Source: Brachycybe producta
Taxonomy: Eukaryota > Arthropoda > Diplopoda > Playtdesmida > Andrognathidae
NCBI GenBank assembly: GCA_036925085.1
Contig: JAUPFP010000034.1
Coordinates: 620,001-684,000, forward strand
DNA: 64,000 bases
Direction: 5' to 3'
The notes beneath the pieces are model-generated. The model did not search any database, was not told the DNA's origin, and saw only the letters and a list, made by a program, of their open reading frames with translations. Shown here in pieces: positions 20,782-32,700 of this stretch. The position numbers and the translations under genes are program-made. How positions within the stretch are numbered: the stretch's first letter is position 1; every line of letters starts with the position of its first letter.

Positions 20782-23700
20782 TTATCGTATGTGATGCCTC
20801 ATGATGTTACAAGAACTGGTCTTTTTGCTGCCTTTTTCGTTCATCACCTTTACGGGATCCACTTGGAAGCAGTTCCAAAGACGGAGAGTCTCGTCGGCTC
20901 CTGCCGAAGCGACGGTCGTTCCGTCTGGACTCATGGCCATGTTGAGAACGCGAGAACTGTGTCCGGTAAGGTCGGCCACCTTTTTCATCGTTGGATATTT
21001 CCAGATAGATAAATGGTTATTAGCGAATCCGTGTCCGGAGATCAGCTCCTTGTATTCGGTCGACCACAGAATAGAACACACCTACGAAATAAAAACATAG
21101 CGAAAAGGCATTAAAACACCTAATTACGGGGTCGTTTTCTTGCAAACAGCTTGATACATAAAAAACGAAGGGAACGCTTTGTGTTTTTTTTTTAAAAATT
21201 CAAACCGTCACCAAAAGTTTATTTTTAAAGATGTCGTCATTTAAATCAATTAGTGTGTTCCATCATATTTTCTATTTTCAAAGAAATCTTCAAAATTAAT
21301 TCATAATTTACTTCAAACAAAATGTTATCATTTTTTCTGCACAACGCCCTAAAAAACTGATAAAAGCTGAAACGTTTTCAGCCTTAAGCCAGTTTTAAAG
21401 TGTAAACGACCCACGAACTCTGATTATTCCATTTGTCAGAAGTCAAATTACGAGAAACTCGACCGTGTTTTAGAAACTAGAAGGGTAGCTCAATCACTAC
21501 AGCGAAATTTCATGTTGTTATCTTTTAAAATAAGCTTTTTATGTCAAATTTGAAAATCACCCAACTTTAAAAAGGATGATATTTATCATTTTTGTTCATA
21601 AAATGTTTATTTTGAAAGAAATCAACATGAAAATACTTTTAAGTGATTCAGCTACCCGTTTCTAGTTTCCAAAACCCTTTCAATTTATCCTTATAGTGTT
21701 GCTCTTTATTAAAATGCAGAAAATAACCAGAGTTCTGGTAAATCTCTCGTTCATAAAACATCTTCAAACCTGAGACTTTGCATCTGTCGAATTTAGACAA
21801 ATTCCGTTGTTACAGTTCCACAGTCGTATGGATCGATCGGCCGTTCCGCCTCCGCTCGCTAGAATACTCGGTTGCCACGGACACCAAGCCAAAGCTTTGA
21901 CGGCAGCCTGATGTCCGTTGAAACTATAAAGAGGCGTCGATTCCGAGTAACGTTCCAGCTGTCGCACGGACCAGATCTGAACCAAGTTGTCATTGCCTCC
22001 GCTCGCAAGATATTGACCGTCGGTCGCCCAACGAAGTCCACAAACCTCTTGAGTGTGTGCCGCTATCATTGCAACTTCGTGATCCGACCTTCGTACGTCG
22101 CTGTGCATTATGAACCCGGTTCGAGAACCACTGAAACACAAAACGACAACCATTAATTATCCTTTTGGTTACTTCGATCCTCCTTTGTTTTGTAACGTAT
22201 CATTTGGACCTCGACAGAATATATTCGTTCCAAGATAACGAGGGAACTCTCGTCGTATGACCGTTCATTGTACGCAACTTCTTCTTTGCTTCGCAGTCCC
22301 ACAGCTGCAAAAAAATAGAAAACGCTCACAATTTAAAATGACATAAAACTATTGCTAAAGGTGGATTTAAAAGTGTAAACGCCTCTCGAACGCTAATCTT
22401 TTGCACGAAAATTGAAAGGGTTTCAGAAAATAGAAGGGTAACTTATTCACTTAAGGATATATTTTCATATTGGTATCTTTTAAAATAAGTTTTTTGTCTT
22501 TAAAAAGTTTGTTTTGAAAGATAACAACATATTGTTACTCCTGAACTGCACAATAATCGAGAGGTTTTCGAAAATGAGCTGTACATAAACGATTTTAAAT
22601 TGCAAAACAAAAGTTACTTACTTGAATTTGTCCCGAGCTGATTCCGACTGCCAGCATGTTCCCCTCTTCGACCCAAGACAATGAACTGATGTACTCATTG
22701 TTTGAATCTACGTCTAGAAGGAGGTCAATTTCACCAGTTGAAGCATTCCAGAGGTAAACAAGTCCAGCGAGACCAACAGCAAGAACGTTGTTACAACCCC
22801 AACTGATCACATTCAGATCTAGAGAATTAAACGCAAAAAAAAAAAACCAAGTTATTGTCTAAAAAAACCTCTGACTCTCTTAGGGTTTTGTATCGCTGAA
22901 TCTTTAATATACAATAATCGTCTAGTATTTGAGGAGCATCTAGAATCTTGTCGGCTGCTTGAGGAATGAATCGACTCTTCTTGACAGAAGCCGGAGTCTT
23001 TCCATTGTTACTATAAAGAACTTGAACTCCGGTCTGAAAACCTAAGAAAAGATCGAATAGGTTAGAGAATTTTAAGCTATCACAAAATCTCGCTCTCGTG
23101 TTTTCATTTCGTGAACCTTCTGGAGCCGCCGGGGCTTTCGTAGCGTACGAAATGATTCGAGCCGTACTTATGTCTTGACCATGAAGTGTATTACTAAGAA
23201 CTTTCATCTGTTGATTCTTGTAGAAGTTTGTTTGGTCTTCGTCGGTCGCTTCGTTATTTACCTAAAAAGAAAAGAGAAAACGGCAACAGTGTCGGATCGG
23301 ACTCTCATCCGATCACAAATAAAGCACAAATAACGAAATTTCGGTTCACTTTGAAGTGTGCCAATCCGAATTGGGTCGTGCTACGATTCGGAATGAACCG
23401 GTCTCCTCCAACTGGCGTCTTTGGAGTCTTTGATCTTCCAGGAGATTTGGATTTTCCTAAAACAATGAAACTCAAGTAAGCATAACATATAATGTACATA
23501 ATAGTTAAAAGCCATAAAACGCAGAAATCCGCTAAAATTTCTGCTTATTTTTAGTAATTCTTTGCATATTTCTGCAAATTCCTTGTAGATTTCTGCAAGT
23601 AGATGCATGAATAATGCTATTTGTTGCAGCTTTATGTAGATTTCTGCATTTAAGAGAGACCCTCAATGCCGTTAAACCTGGCGTCTTTTTGGGTGTTTTT

Positions 23701-23963
23701 GATGTCCCAACGAGAGACGTGTCGCTACTTCCGGTCGCTTTCGGTGTTTTAAGAATACTGAGGTTGTTGTTGTTCGACTGATTCAGTGAATTGTTAACGC
23801 TGCTGTTGCACACGAATGATGATGAGGATGAAGTGGGTCCTTGAGCCGAGGAATCATTGAGGGCCCTCCTTTGCCACCGAGAAAGGGGCACTTTGGTCAG
23901 AGGGGCTTCCATTGTAGATCTCAGCACGTTGTTTATATCGTTTTCTAAACTGAATTGAGCCAT
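20782..23963 (-). CDS. CDC20: CDC20/Fizzy, APC/C co-activator
   Basis: WD40 activator of the anaphase-promoting complex and target of the spindle checkpoint. Eight minus-strand exons: 23678-23963, 23350-23456, 23117-23261, 22913-23041, 22622-22818, 22210-22304, 21770-22130 and 20782-21081. They encode 539 aa (human 499). The C-box is DRFIPNR at residues 114-120. A Mad2-binding-like [10 protein letters not shown] follows. The WD40 propeller is highly conserved ([78 protein letters not shown]). The protein ends in the APC/C-binding Ile-Arg tail (HHIR). Several TP sites (KTPKATG, TPKKTP) lie in the N-terminal arm. Where human CDC20 has its KEN box I read KVNNE. Introns after exons 5 and 7 contain family A repeats, and the exon 7 donor lies at the very end of one. 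FZR1/CDH1 is less likely given the N terminus and overall match. Confidence 0.96.
21384..21769. repeat. Family A, most complete copy, CDC20 intron 7
   Basis: The left end is TTAAGCCAGTTTTAAAGTGT, then ACTCTGATTATTCCATTTGTC and GTGTTTTAGAAACTAGAAGGG. The centre carries AAAATAAGCTTTTTATG and its inverse. The right arm is TTTCTAGTTTCCAAAACCC and ends TTCATAAAACATCTTCAAAC. The right end coincides with the 5' splice site of CDC20 exon 7. Confidence 0.8.
22361..22600. repeat. Family A copy, CDC20 intron 5
   Basis: Starts TAAAGGTGGATTTAAAAGTGTAAACGCC, followed by TTGAAAGGGTTTCAGAAAATAGAAGGG and the centre. The right arm is reduced to TACATAAACGATTTTAAA. Confidence 0.65.
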
Positions 23964-25163
23964 TATCTAATATCTAAACAAGTACGATTTCATCATTAAT
24001 TAAATGGCTCTTATTTCCTCACATGGTTCTTTTAACTTACCAATGCAATAATAATAATATCAATGAAAGAAAAGTTCGCAAAAAGTTGTGAACGATCAAA
24101 ACGCGCTAACGGAAAGAAATTTCAAAGAAAGAGACGGAAAAGAAAATAAATAACGTGAATTTTATTTAAAGTTCGCACCAGAGCTCTCTCATTGGCTAGT
24201 TTCTTTTTTAAAAACTCTAACCGACAATATTGAGTATAATGTTGTTTTCGCATGACGTCACATTATTGAAGCTCGTTTGGTATACGTTAAGTGGTCAGAA
24301 TATGGAGTGTTTTACGTTTGTCTTATTTGGTTCTAAGACGCCATGTTAGTTTACCCTTATTTATGATACAGTTGATACTTAATGCTATCTCAGTTACGCC
24401 TTCTGCTTCAAAATATCTATTCAGGGTCTATTCATGTCACGCTTCGGTGTTTTTTTCTCCCCCATAGAATTGGTGGCGTCCTTAAAGCGCTTCAACTAAA
24501 CGATTTTTATCCAAGTGAACATCACAAATTTTAAAAGTTTTGTTTGAAATTTGATTTTTATTTCGATCATTGACACTTTAGTATTACATTTTAATTTTTT
24601 GTCATGTAAATAGTGTAAAACATATAAGAAAAAAACAAACAAATATTTTATAAATATATATGAAAGACAAAATGAAGAACACAAAATGGCAAAGTTTATT
24701 AATTTTACAATTATGTATATTCAAATGACCATGCATAGCCTCCTACAGGAGGCTATGGACCATGGGACACGTGAGTGTCTTTTTATTGCCTATGACGTCA
24801 TAAAACAAGTACCTATATGACCATCACTCGGTAGAATACTTTATTAACTCCGCCCACTCTATTTTTTTTGCGAAGGGCGGGGGATACAAACTTCAGCGTT
24901 TACGCATTGCAAACTTATTAAATGACGTCATATGACATTGCAAGAGTAATTAGTCACCGTTATTACGGGAGCTGCGGACACGGAAAAGAGTTTTTAAAAG
25001 GCCACCACAAACGAAAATTAGCTCCGTTTCCTATTGGATGAAAATGTTGAATAAACTTTGTAGGAGGAGAAATTTTCACGTCATTTGTTGCCTTATCTTC
25101 TACCTGTTGAGGAGGTTGAGTTGCCGTCGTGTTTAAAACTTTTCAAGGCCAAATACAAACGAG
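23964..25163. other. Divergent CDC20-GPX promoter region
   Basis: 1.2 kb between divergent start codons. On the CDC20 side there is a CCAAT box (minus strand, near 24192-24196), a GCGCGTTTT word and TTTGAA near 24120, the combination typical of cell-cycle (NF-Y, E2F/CHR) promoters. A 24-bp hairpin lies at 24734-24757, and CRE palindromes lie near 24253, 24793 and 24922. No gene is seen. Confidence 0.45.
24734..24757. repeat. Perfect short hairpin
   Basis: CATAGCCTCCT-AC-AGGAGGCTATG, 11-bp exact arms with a 2-nt loop, in the CDC20-GPX spacer. The position suits neither gene end as a terminator; it may be a foldback relic. Confidence 0.6.
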
Positions 25164-28100
25164 ATGTTTTCAGACGGATCTAATTTAATACATTGGCTGA
25201 CAATATGTGTTTTTGTAGGAATTTTATTCAATTTAGGAAAATGCAGCAAACAAGTGAATGAAAATATTCCTGATTTGTACACACTCAAAGCGATTGGAAT
25301 TGACGGAAACGAAATTAGTTTGGAACAGTTTCGTGGAAGGGTACGAACAAATTAATAATAATAATAATAAAACTCAAGAAGTCATTGAACTGACGGTGTA
25401 AACGTCACTTGAACTCTTCGTGATTATTCTGTCATTTAGGTTGCAAAACGAACAGGAAACTTGAATCTTGTTTTAAGAAACTAGAAGAGTAACTCCAATT
25501 ATTTAAAGGTAGTATTTTCATATTGATTGTCTATCAAAATAAACTTTTTATGTGAGTTTGAAAATGCTATTTAAAAGTCAATAAAAAGTTTATTTTGAAA
25601 GATATCAACATGAAAATACTGTGAAATGATTGATCTACCCTTCTAGTTTTTAAAAAAAATGTTTTCCCCTTTCTCTTCATTTTTTTTTTCCTGAAAGACA
25701 GAATAATTGAGAGTTTGAAAATCATAAAAATATCTTATGACGTGATTTTGTTTTTATTAAAAAAAAAAAATCAGATAAGTTTAGTTGTTAACATTGCAAA
25801 CGGATGCGGTTATGCGGATCGTCATTATCGAGGTCTAAGTCGAATGTTGGACATCATTGGACCGGACAAAATGTCCATTTTAGCTTTTCCCTGCAACCAA
25901 TTTGGAGGTCAAGAACCGGGTTCGGCAGAAGACATCAAAAGTCACATCATCAAGAATTACGGAGCCGAATATACGCTATTTAAGAAGTGTGACGTCATCG
26001 GCAGCGATGCACATCCGGTCTATAAGAATTTAGTGGGTACGTATGACGTAAGAAGGGTCACTTGAACTCATTTTCGAATTCGTTGTTTTTCTGTTGAGAA
26101 CTGGAGAGAAGGAAAAAATGTGGTTTAGGTTTTTTTTTTTTGACACTTGTATTTCAGCCTGAAGCCTCAGAGAACAGGAATTCAACGTGGAAAAATGCAC
26201 AATGTTGATAAGTTCTCTTGAAAAGGGCTTTCCTATGTTGGAATAAATTTTATTCTGAGGTTTCAAGTTGAAGTTGCTAAGTTTTCGTTCTTGAGGCCTG
26301 GTTACAATTATACAACTTTAAAGTTGTGGCGCAAACGGCAATCCAGAATAGTGACGTCACAGCTAATGCAGTGTCTCTCAATGCATTGCTTGCTGTGACG
26401 TCATTTTGACGTTACTGTTCCGGATTGCCGTTTGCGCTACTCTTTTAAAGTCGCATAATTGTAACCAGGCCTTTAAATTTAGAGGAAGAGGAGGAGGAGA
26501 AGATGGGGCGGAATTTCTGCTCCTTTTATTTTACCTCCTTTGACCACAAACTTGTTTAATTTTTTCCTCGTTTTACATTCGTTTTTTTTTTAATAATGAG
26601 AGGGAACAAAAAAAACGTCGTGTTTTGGTTCATTTCCTTTTTTTTTTAAATGTCTATCTCGTCCATCATTTCGGATATGAAAGTCACCTTGAAATGTGCG
26701 TGGCCTTCTTGTTCCAGATTCAATCTTAAATCGCATTCAAAGTAATCTAAAAAAATACTTAAAAATGACCTGCAATCACCTGAAAATTAGAATAATTTTA
26801 CTTTGAAATTCAAAGTTTCTTTTCAAAACAAATTTTCGCAATATAATAAATGAGGTGAATGAAACGTGAATCAAAGCTGAAGAAACGCTGACGAACTAAA
26901 TAAGCGCCAAATTAAGGTAGTTTTAAAAGCAGGCCTGCACAACAGGTGAATGTAAACTTCTTTTTTTAATCAGAAGTATTAAAAATTTTTAAAATGTTCT
27001 GCCTGGCCAGCATAATTAGGTAAAATTATGTACGCCAGCTCACCTTAACCTTTTGGTATGAACTTGGGCTACTTATAGGTGAGTAGCAGGCTTAGCTCAC
27101 TCAATAAAAAGTTGTCCTTGTTCTAGAACAAGCATATTCAAAAACCTGAACAATAGTAATAGATGAATTGCTAAAATAATTTTCATGTCTAGACCCCGTA
27201 ATACATCTTAAAATAAACTTTTTTTATGACAATTTGGAAAATTTTTTTTTTTTTTTTTGCATCAACGTTTAGTGAAAAAATTATTTTCAAATTGCCATAA
27301 AAGTTCTTTTCTAAAGATATCGTCACGTATGAAAATGCTATTTAGCATCTAAAATAAACTTTGCGTTGGGATCGAAATGTGAATATGTCTCGCATGCCAT
27401 TGGTTGCTTCAATTGGGTTTGGCCAAGAAGCTACACATGAACAGCAAAGGGCACAGTTGGAGCCCTGACAAAATGGTATTTGAATTTGGAAAATTACTTT
27501 TTAGCAACCTAGAAGGCATGTAGAAGAGGGACACTGCATTGTCAAACCCCTCCCAAACTTCCAATAACAATTGGAATGTGTTCTGGTGCAGCTGCATTAA
27601 TGGATTGTGGGAAAAATTAAGAGCTCTCCATAATACAAGTTTGTTTTCGTGCATAAAATCCTCTGTAAGAGAAAGTCTTATTATCATAATGGAACAAATG
27701 ACCAGTAATACAAATTATTGGGGGGTTTTTTTTTTAATCTAAACCTGTTGAAATCCTGTTTAGATTTTATTATCACTTGTGACTTCAACAGTCTTCAAGT
27801 GTCATTGTTATAATCTTCAGGAGGTCATTTATGAGTTATTTTCTATTACCATTTTACGGAATGTAAACTATAAAATGGAAAATAACTCAGAAATGACCAT
27901 CTGAGCGCAAGTTACACCCCGAAACTCATAGTTTCAGTCGAAGCCAGGATGCCAGTTTGCAAGGATGACCTCGTGTAAAGGAATGTCTAACGTGAGTTAC
28001 TGTTTGTTGTGTACATTATCAGCTCAGTGGAATCAGGCTCCAGACTGGAATTTCTGGAAGTATTTGGTGGATCACAATGGGCGAGTGATCAACGCTTGGG

Positions 28101-28222
28101 GTCCAAAGGATGTTATGGAGGACCTATTCCTTGAAGTGAGGGCCGCCGCGCTGAAACTTGAAGGGGCTCATCCTGAACCCGGTTTCACCTCAGTTCCACC
28201 TCATATCAAACAAGAACTTTAA
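25164..28222 (+). CDS. GPX7: ER-type (Cys) glutathione peroxidase, GPX7/GPX8 class
   Basis: Peroxidase of the secretory pathway; vertebrate GPX7/8 reduce H2O2 in the ER with PDI as partner. Three exons, 25164-25340, 25775-26036 and 28023-28222, encode 212 aa. A hydrophobic N terminus (LIHWLTICVFVGILFNLGKC) is a signal peptide or signal anchor. The peroxidatic position is Cys70 in NIANGCGYADRHY, so no selenocysteine is used. FPCNQFGGQEP lies near residues 97-107 and WNFWKYL near 155-161, completing the Cys/Gln/Trp/Asn set. The protein ends KQEL, a KDEL-like ER retrieval signal at the place where human GPX7/8 carry REDL/KEDL. Intron 1 contains a family A repeat. Intron 2 (2 kb) contains a short foldback element and a hairpin. 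A single pre-duplication GPX7/8 gene is likely. Confidence 0.93.
25395..25725. repeat. Family A copy, GPX intron 1
   Basis: Near-complete palindrome: GTGTAAACGTCACTTGAACTC and GATTATTCTGTCATTTAGG, then TTTTAAGAAACTAGAAGAG, the centre with AAAATAAACTTTTTATG and its inverse, then CTACCCTTCTAGTTTTTAAAA and CTGAAAGACAGAATAATTGAGAG. It makes up most of the intron. Confidence 0.75.
26294..26472. mobile_element. Foldback element in GPX intron 2
   Basis: 179 bp with inverted ends AGGCCTGGTTACAATTATAC and ATAATTGTAACCAGGCCT. Inner matching segments are GCGCAAACGGCAATCC and GGATTGCCGTTTGCGC, and both arms carry TGACGTCA. It is a MITE-like palindrome. I did not find a convincing target duplication. Confidence 0.7.
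27823..27898. repeat. Imperfect hairpin in GPX intron 2
   Basis: GGTCATTTATGAGTTATTTT pairs with AAAATAACTCAGAAATGACC, with further pairing inwards. Stem of about 35 bp with a few mismatches. Confidence 0.6.
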
Positions 28223-29747
28223 TAATAATAAAAATACTAAATATTTCTTCCTTCCCCTCCATCCTTCCCCAGTTCCTATTTTCACAATGTAATTGTTTTA
28301 CTTAACTTTTTTTAGAAAATCATTTTATTTTAAAATGTTTTTATTTATATATTGGGGGAAAAGCAAAACAAGGAGCAACAAATGACATTTTAATGAAATG
28401 TTGTATTTATTTTAATAGAATAAAATGTTTTATGATTTTTTAATTGATGTGGATTGAAACGACCTTGGTTGACCTTTTGACTTGAGAGGTCAATGACCGC
28501 TTGCATTCTCTCTCTTTTTTTCTCTCTCTCTGACTCAGTCAACTTTATTTGGAAGTTCAGACAAATGGAACGAAATCAACTAACACAAAAAACAACTTCT
28601 AAATGTCTTTTTTAGTTTTCAGGTTTATGAACAACTGTTATGCAAATTAGATAGAATGTAAATTGTTTAATTATAATTTGGAATGTTTTTTCTTCTCAAT
28701 ATTTATGTAAAATATATCTGAATTCTCTAACAAGTCACTTATATGATATTTATGCATTTTATTATGAATCAGTTTTGTTAAAATTTTAATCAAACAAAAT
28801 ATTTTTAATTGACTTCAAAATTTGAGTCCAATTAATGTGGAAGTGACACATGAGTCAATTTCATTAATAGAAAGAAGAAAAAAAAACAGATGGAAAAGGA
28901 AGAAACGAAAAAAATGTGTAAATTATTGTTTTTTTTTGGGGTTTCTGATGCGATTATTTTGAGAAAGTTTTTTTAAAAGTTCCGAAAACCAATATAAAGA
29001 TAGCTTTATTAAAGGTTAAACAGCAGATAATTAAGTGCTCTGATTATTCTGTCTTTCAGAAGTAAAACTTTAAAAATGTTTTAGAAACTAGAAGGGTAGC
29101 TCATTCACTTAAAAGTATTTTCATTATTAAAATAAAATTTATGGCAATTTGAAAATGACACAAATTTAAATATTTTGTTTATTTTTGTCTTTAAAAAGTT
29201 TATTTTGAAATACATGAACATGAAAACACTATTACGTGATTCAGCTACCCTTCTGGTTTCTAAAACACTTATTAATTTCTCCTTGGTGCTGCTCTTGAAA
29301 TGCAACTGATGATAAAACATCTGAACAAATGAAAATAAATTATAATGAAATTTATTAAATTTATTAAATAAATTTTAATTATTTATATATTTAATTAATA
29401 TTTTTTTCCCCATCATTGACAGCTAAAAATATTTAAAAATGAAACAAATATCAAGGAAAACATATTTTCTGATTAATGAACTGACTTATGTGCGACACTG
29501 GAAATGTTAATTGTGTCAAAGTAATTTTGTAATAATCACGCCATTGTAAAAATGACGTGTAGAAATACAAATTGACATAATCGATGAAAGAAAACAATTA
29601 AAGAAAGGGCGGAGCCACGAGAGAGTGACGTCACACCTTCAAAGCCACGCCTTCTTTCGAATCCCAAATATAAGCAGAAACTTCTGACGACGATGGCTAT
29701 GCAAGGGGCGCCCTCTTACGTCAGCGAAGTGCAACGTACACATAGAA
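28223..29747. other. GPX-MMACHC gap
   Basis: AT-rich 1.5 kb with a family A copy at 29028-29330. AATAAA near 28420 may be a GPX polyadenylation signal. Close to MMACHC there is a CRE palindrome (GTGACGTCAC near 29626) and a GGGCGG box near 29607, a plausible promoter. No gene is seen. Confidence 0.45.
29028..29330. repeat. Family A copy upstream of MMACHC
   Basis: Contains GATTATTCTGTCTTTCAG, GTTTTAGAAACTAGAAGGG, the centre, then CTACCCTTCTGGTTTCTAAAACAC and GATAAAACATCTGAA. Both arms are recognisable. Confidence 0.7.
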
Positions 29748-32700
29748 ATGCTTTGTAATGAGGAGACGTCGGACGTATGCTTCCGTTTGTCCACAGAAAA
29801 AACAAACAAACTGATCAACAAAATTGAAAACATTTCGACTAGAAAGGGATTTGAGTTCCATCCATTCAAGGTAACTCTTATATTGTCTGTTTAACCTAAT
29901 GCTATATTATATTATGTGCAAAGACGTACGTCTGTTAAAAACTTAAAAGGTGTGTGTTTGTGTAACAAGGTGACCTGTGTGGTAATAATAATTGCATACA
30001 ATTACAGGAGGAGGTGTGCGTCGTTATCTTTCCAGGAAGGTCGTTTGGCGCACTTGTCATTGTCTTATCGTTGTGTTCGACTGTTGCAGACTTTCCTTAT
30101 TGTGTGTTGTTTCAGTGTCTTTTGTTTATCTATTTGTGTGTTCTTGTGTATCGTCTGGGTGGCCAATTGCGTGTCTTGTTTGTCTGTGATCAATGATCAT
30201 AGAGGTGGGAGCCGCCGCCGATTTGAGTATGCACCGAAAGCAAATGTATTAAGTCTCGTTTTCACGATAGTTGTTGTCATGATAGCAACTATCGCGAGAA
30301 CTATCATCGTGAAGACCACATGATAGTCACTATCGCACTGTTGCAATAGTACTATCGTCACTATCTCGTTTGAATAGATAATACTGTCGCAATAGTAATA
30401 GTTGTTGAGTGACCGCTTGTAGGGAAATATCCACTTTGTAGGGAAATTTGGATTCTGGAACGAGGAAAGCCAACACTGTTGTTGACTGAATGTTATCTGT
30501 CAAGTAGACGTCACATTGTCATCACTGACAACTATCACGTGACTTCAACACGTGCAGACAGTTTCTATCGTGAGAGTGAACTATTGCAACTTTCATGACA
30601 GCTACTCTCACGAAAGAGCTATTGCCGTGAAAACGAGGCGATGCAGTCACAGGCAAGTGTGCTCAGCAAGACAGTCGTTTGCCCCGCCCTTTTATGAGCG
30701 TCATACCAAATATTAACCAAGTAGAAATTGAAAAGGGCGGGGTATGTGATGTCGGACCAAATAAACCAATTAGAAGTTGCCGTTCCTCATAAAAGGGCGG
30801 GGCTAACGACGGTATCTTGCTGGGCACACTTGCCTGTATGCAGTCAGTTCATATAATGGATGCGACAATATCGATATTATCGATAGAAGCTTAATTTTTA
30901 AACCACTTTTGTTGCGCCGCCGGTTTTATCCTTCCGTCGGCTCCCACCTCCAGTTAATGAGTTTGACATGAGTCTCTGAAGTTAGAGCGGAATAAAACAT
31001 TAGCGCACCTAGCGGCTAGTTAGGTGAACTTACCTGCACTGTATTAAAAATTTATTACAGGCTGTGTCTTCATTAAATAATACATTGCTCCATGTTAGAA
31101 TTAGTATTTTCATATTTATATCTTTCAAAATAAAACTTTTTATAGAAAAAAAAATATTGTCTGTTTAATGTTGGGTCATTTTCAAACTTGTCTAAAAAAA
31201 AAGTTATTTTAAAATATATAAAGATGAAAATACCGTTAAGTCATTTAGCTACCCGTCTAGAGTTCTTAACATACTTTCTAGTTTCTCTTCATTTTGCTCC
31301 TGAAAGACAGAATAAACAAAGTTCACGTTGCTTTTTACACATTAAAAGCAGCATCAGTGGCGTAGCTAGGCTTGGTTGCGCCCCCCCCCCCCTCCACTTA
31401 GCCTCATACTGGGGGAGGTGCTATTTTGATGAACGGCGGATCAGTAAGAACAGTCGGAAGGTTAGGTTTAGTAAAATGAAGCTTGTTGCAGGGGGCCTGG
31501 GGGGCGCAGCCCCCCATTTTTTTAGCGTTATTAAATCAAATTTGGCCATTTTTCCAACCGTTCCTCCCATTGAACAAATTACAGAACAGTCGGAACAATG
31601 GACTAATTTGATTTAATAATTCTTTAAAAAAAAGTCGGGGTCTGCGCCCCCCAGACCCCCTGCAACAACTTCATTTTACTAAACCAAACCTTCGGACTGT
31701 TCCTACTATTTTTCTGACTGTTCGTACTGTTTTTCGGACCTTTCCGCTGTTCATCAAAATAGTACCCCCTATAAAAATTTCTAAGCACAATAAACGAAAT
31801 GAAAGTCGATTTATATTTGAAAATAACTGAATAAATTAAGCGAGTGATTCGGAATCACTTGCTTAATTTATTCAATTATTTTTGAAAATGCATCGACTTT
31901 CATTTTGTTTTTTGCGCCCCCAAACTTCCTGCGCCCCCCCCCCCCCCCCCGCAGTTGCGGGTCTGGTGGGTCCCTAGCTACGCCACTGCCCGCCCTTCCC
32001 ATGAATATTTACTAGTGCAACTATGTAGTTTTTAAAAGTAAATATTAAATGAAAGTCGATTTATTTTCGAAAATAAATCGACTTTCATTTTGTTTTTTGC
32101 GCCCCCAAACCTGCTGCGCCCCCCCCCCCCGCAGTTGCGGGTCCTGCGGGTGCCTAGCTACGCCAGTGAGCAGCATTAAAAATAAGTTATTCCATTTTTT
32201 TAATGCTAATTTCGTGTTTTTTTGTTTGTTTTCAGATCGGTTGGTACAATGATCGTGTTCAAAAGCCGTTCGTATTGCCTTACTGTTACGACACTTTGGC
32301 CGTCCTAGTCGTCAACACTCCTTCCATGTTCGAGAATTACTTTCTACCTTTCGTTGATAAACATCAGTTATGGAACGAAGGAGGAGGAGGAGGCGGGTCT
32401 CTGGTCCCCTCTGTTCGAGACCCAATAGACGAGTGCATTGCAGAACATCTACAAAGAATTTCTAAGGCAATAATTTATTTTTTTATAATTATTATATACT
32501 CGTGTAAAGCTACATTTTAAAGAATTATTAATTTAGGGTTCGATCGATTTTCATGCAATATCAAGCAAAATGTTTCTCGATCTGTGGCCCAAGAGCCAAT
32601 TGTGAAGTAACAATCCCTGTTTACATCAAACAACAATTATTGTTTTTTTTTTCTTCAATCAAAAACACTAGTTAGAGGCTAGAACTCTAGTTGACAACTT

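Larger units (their letters stand above)
30202..30950. mobile_element. Composite inverted-repeat element, MMACHC intron 1
   Basis: Outer inverted ends GAGGTGGGAGCCG(CC) and CGGCTCCCACCTC enclose about 750 bp. Inside lie the CTCGTTTTCACG element and a hAT-like element. I found no target duplication for the outer ends. It carries no coding sequence. Confidence 0.5.

Noticed and set aside
25775..26036. Possible selenocysteine peroxidase with SECIS element
   Set aside because: The catalytic position is an ordinary Cys codon (TGC) and no in-frame TGA is needed, so a SECIS element is not expected.
27409..27687. 92-codon minus-strand open frame in GPX intron 2
   Set aside because: I recognise no domain, and it lies in an intron with foldback sequences. 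It may be a decayed repeat, so I do not call it a gene.
29916..30323. 135-codon open frame downstream of MMACHC exon 1
   Set aside because: Low-complexity V/C/L/S composition, no family match, and it runs into inverted-repeat elements of the intron.
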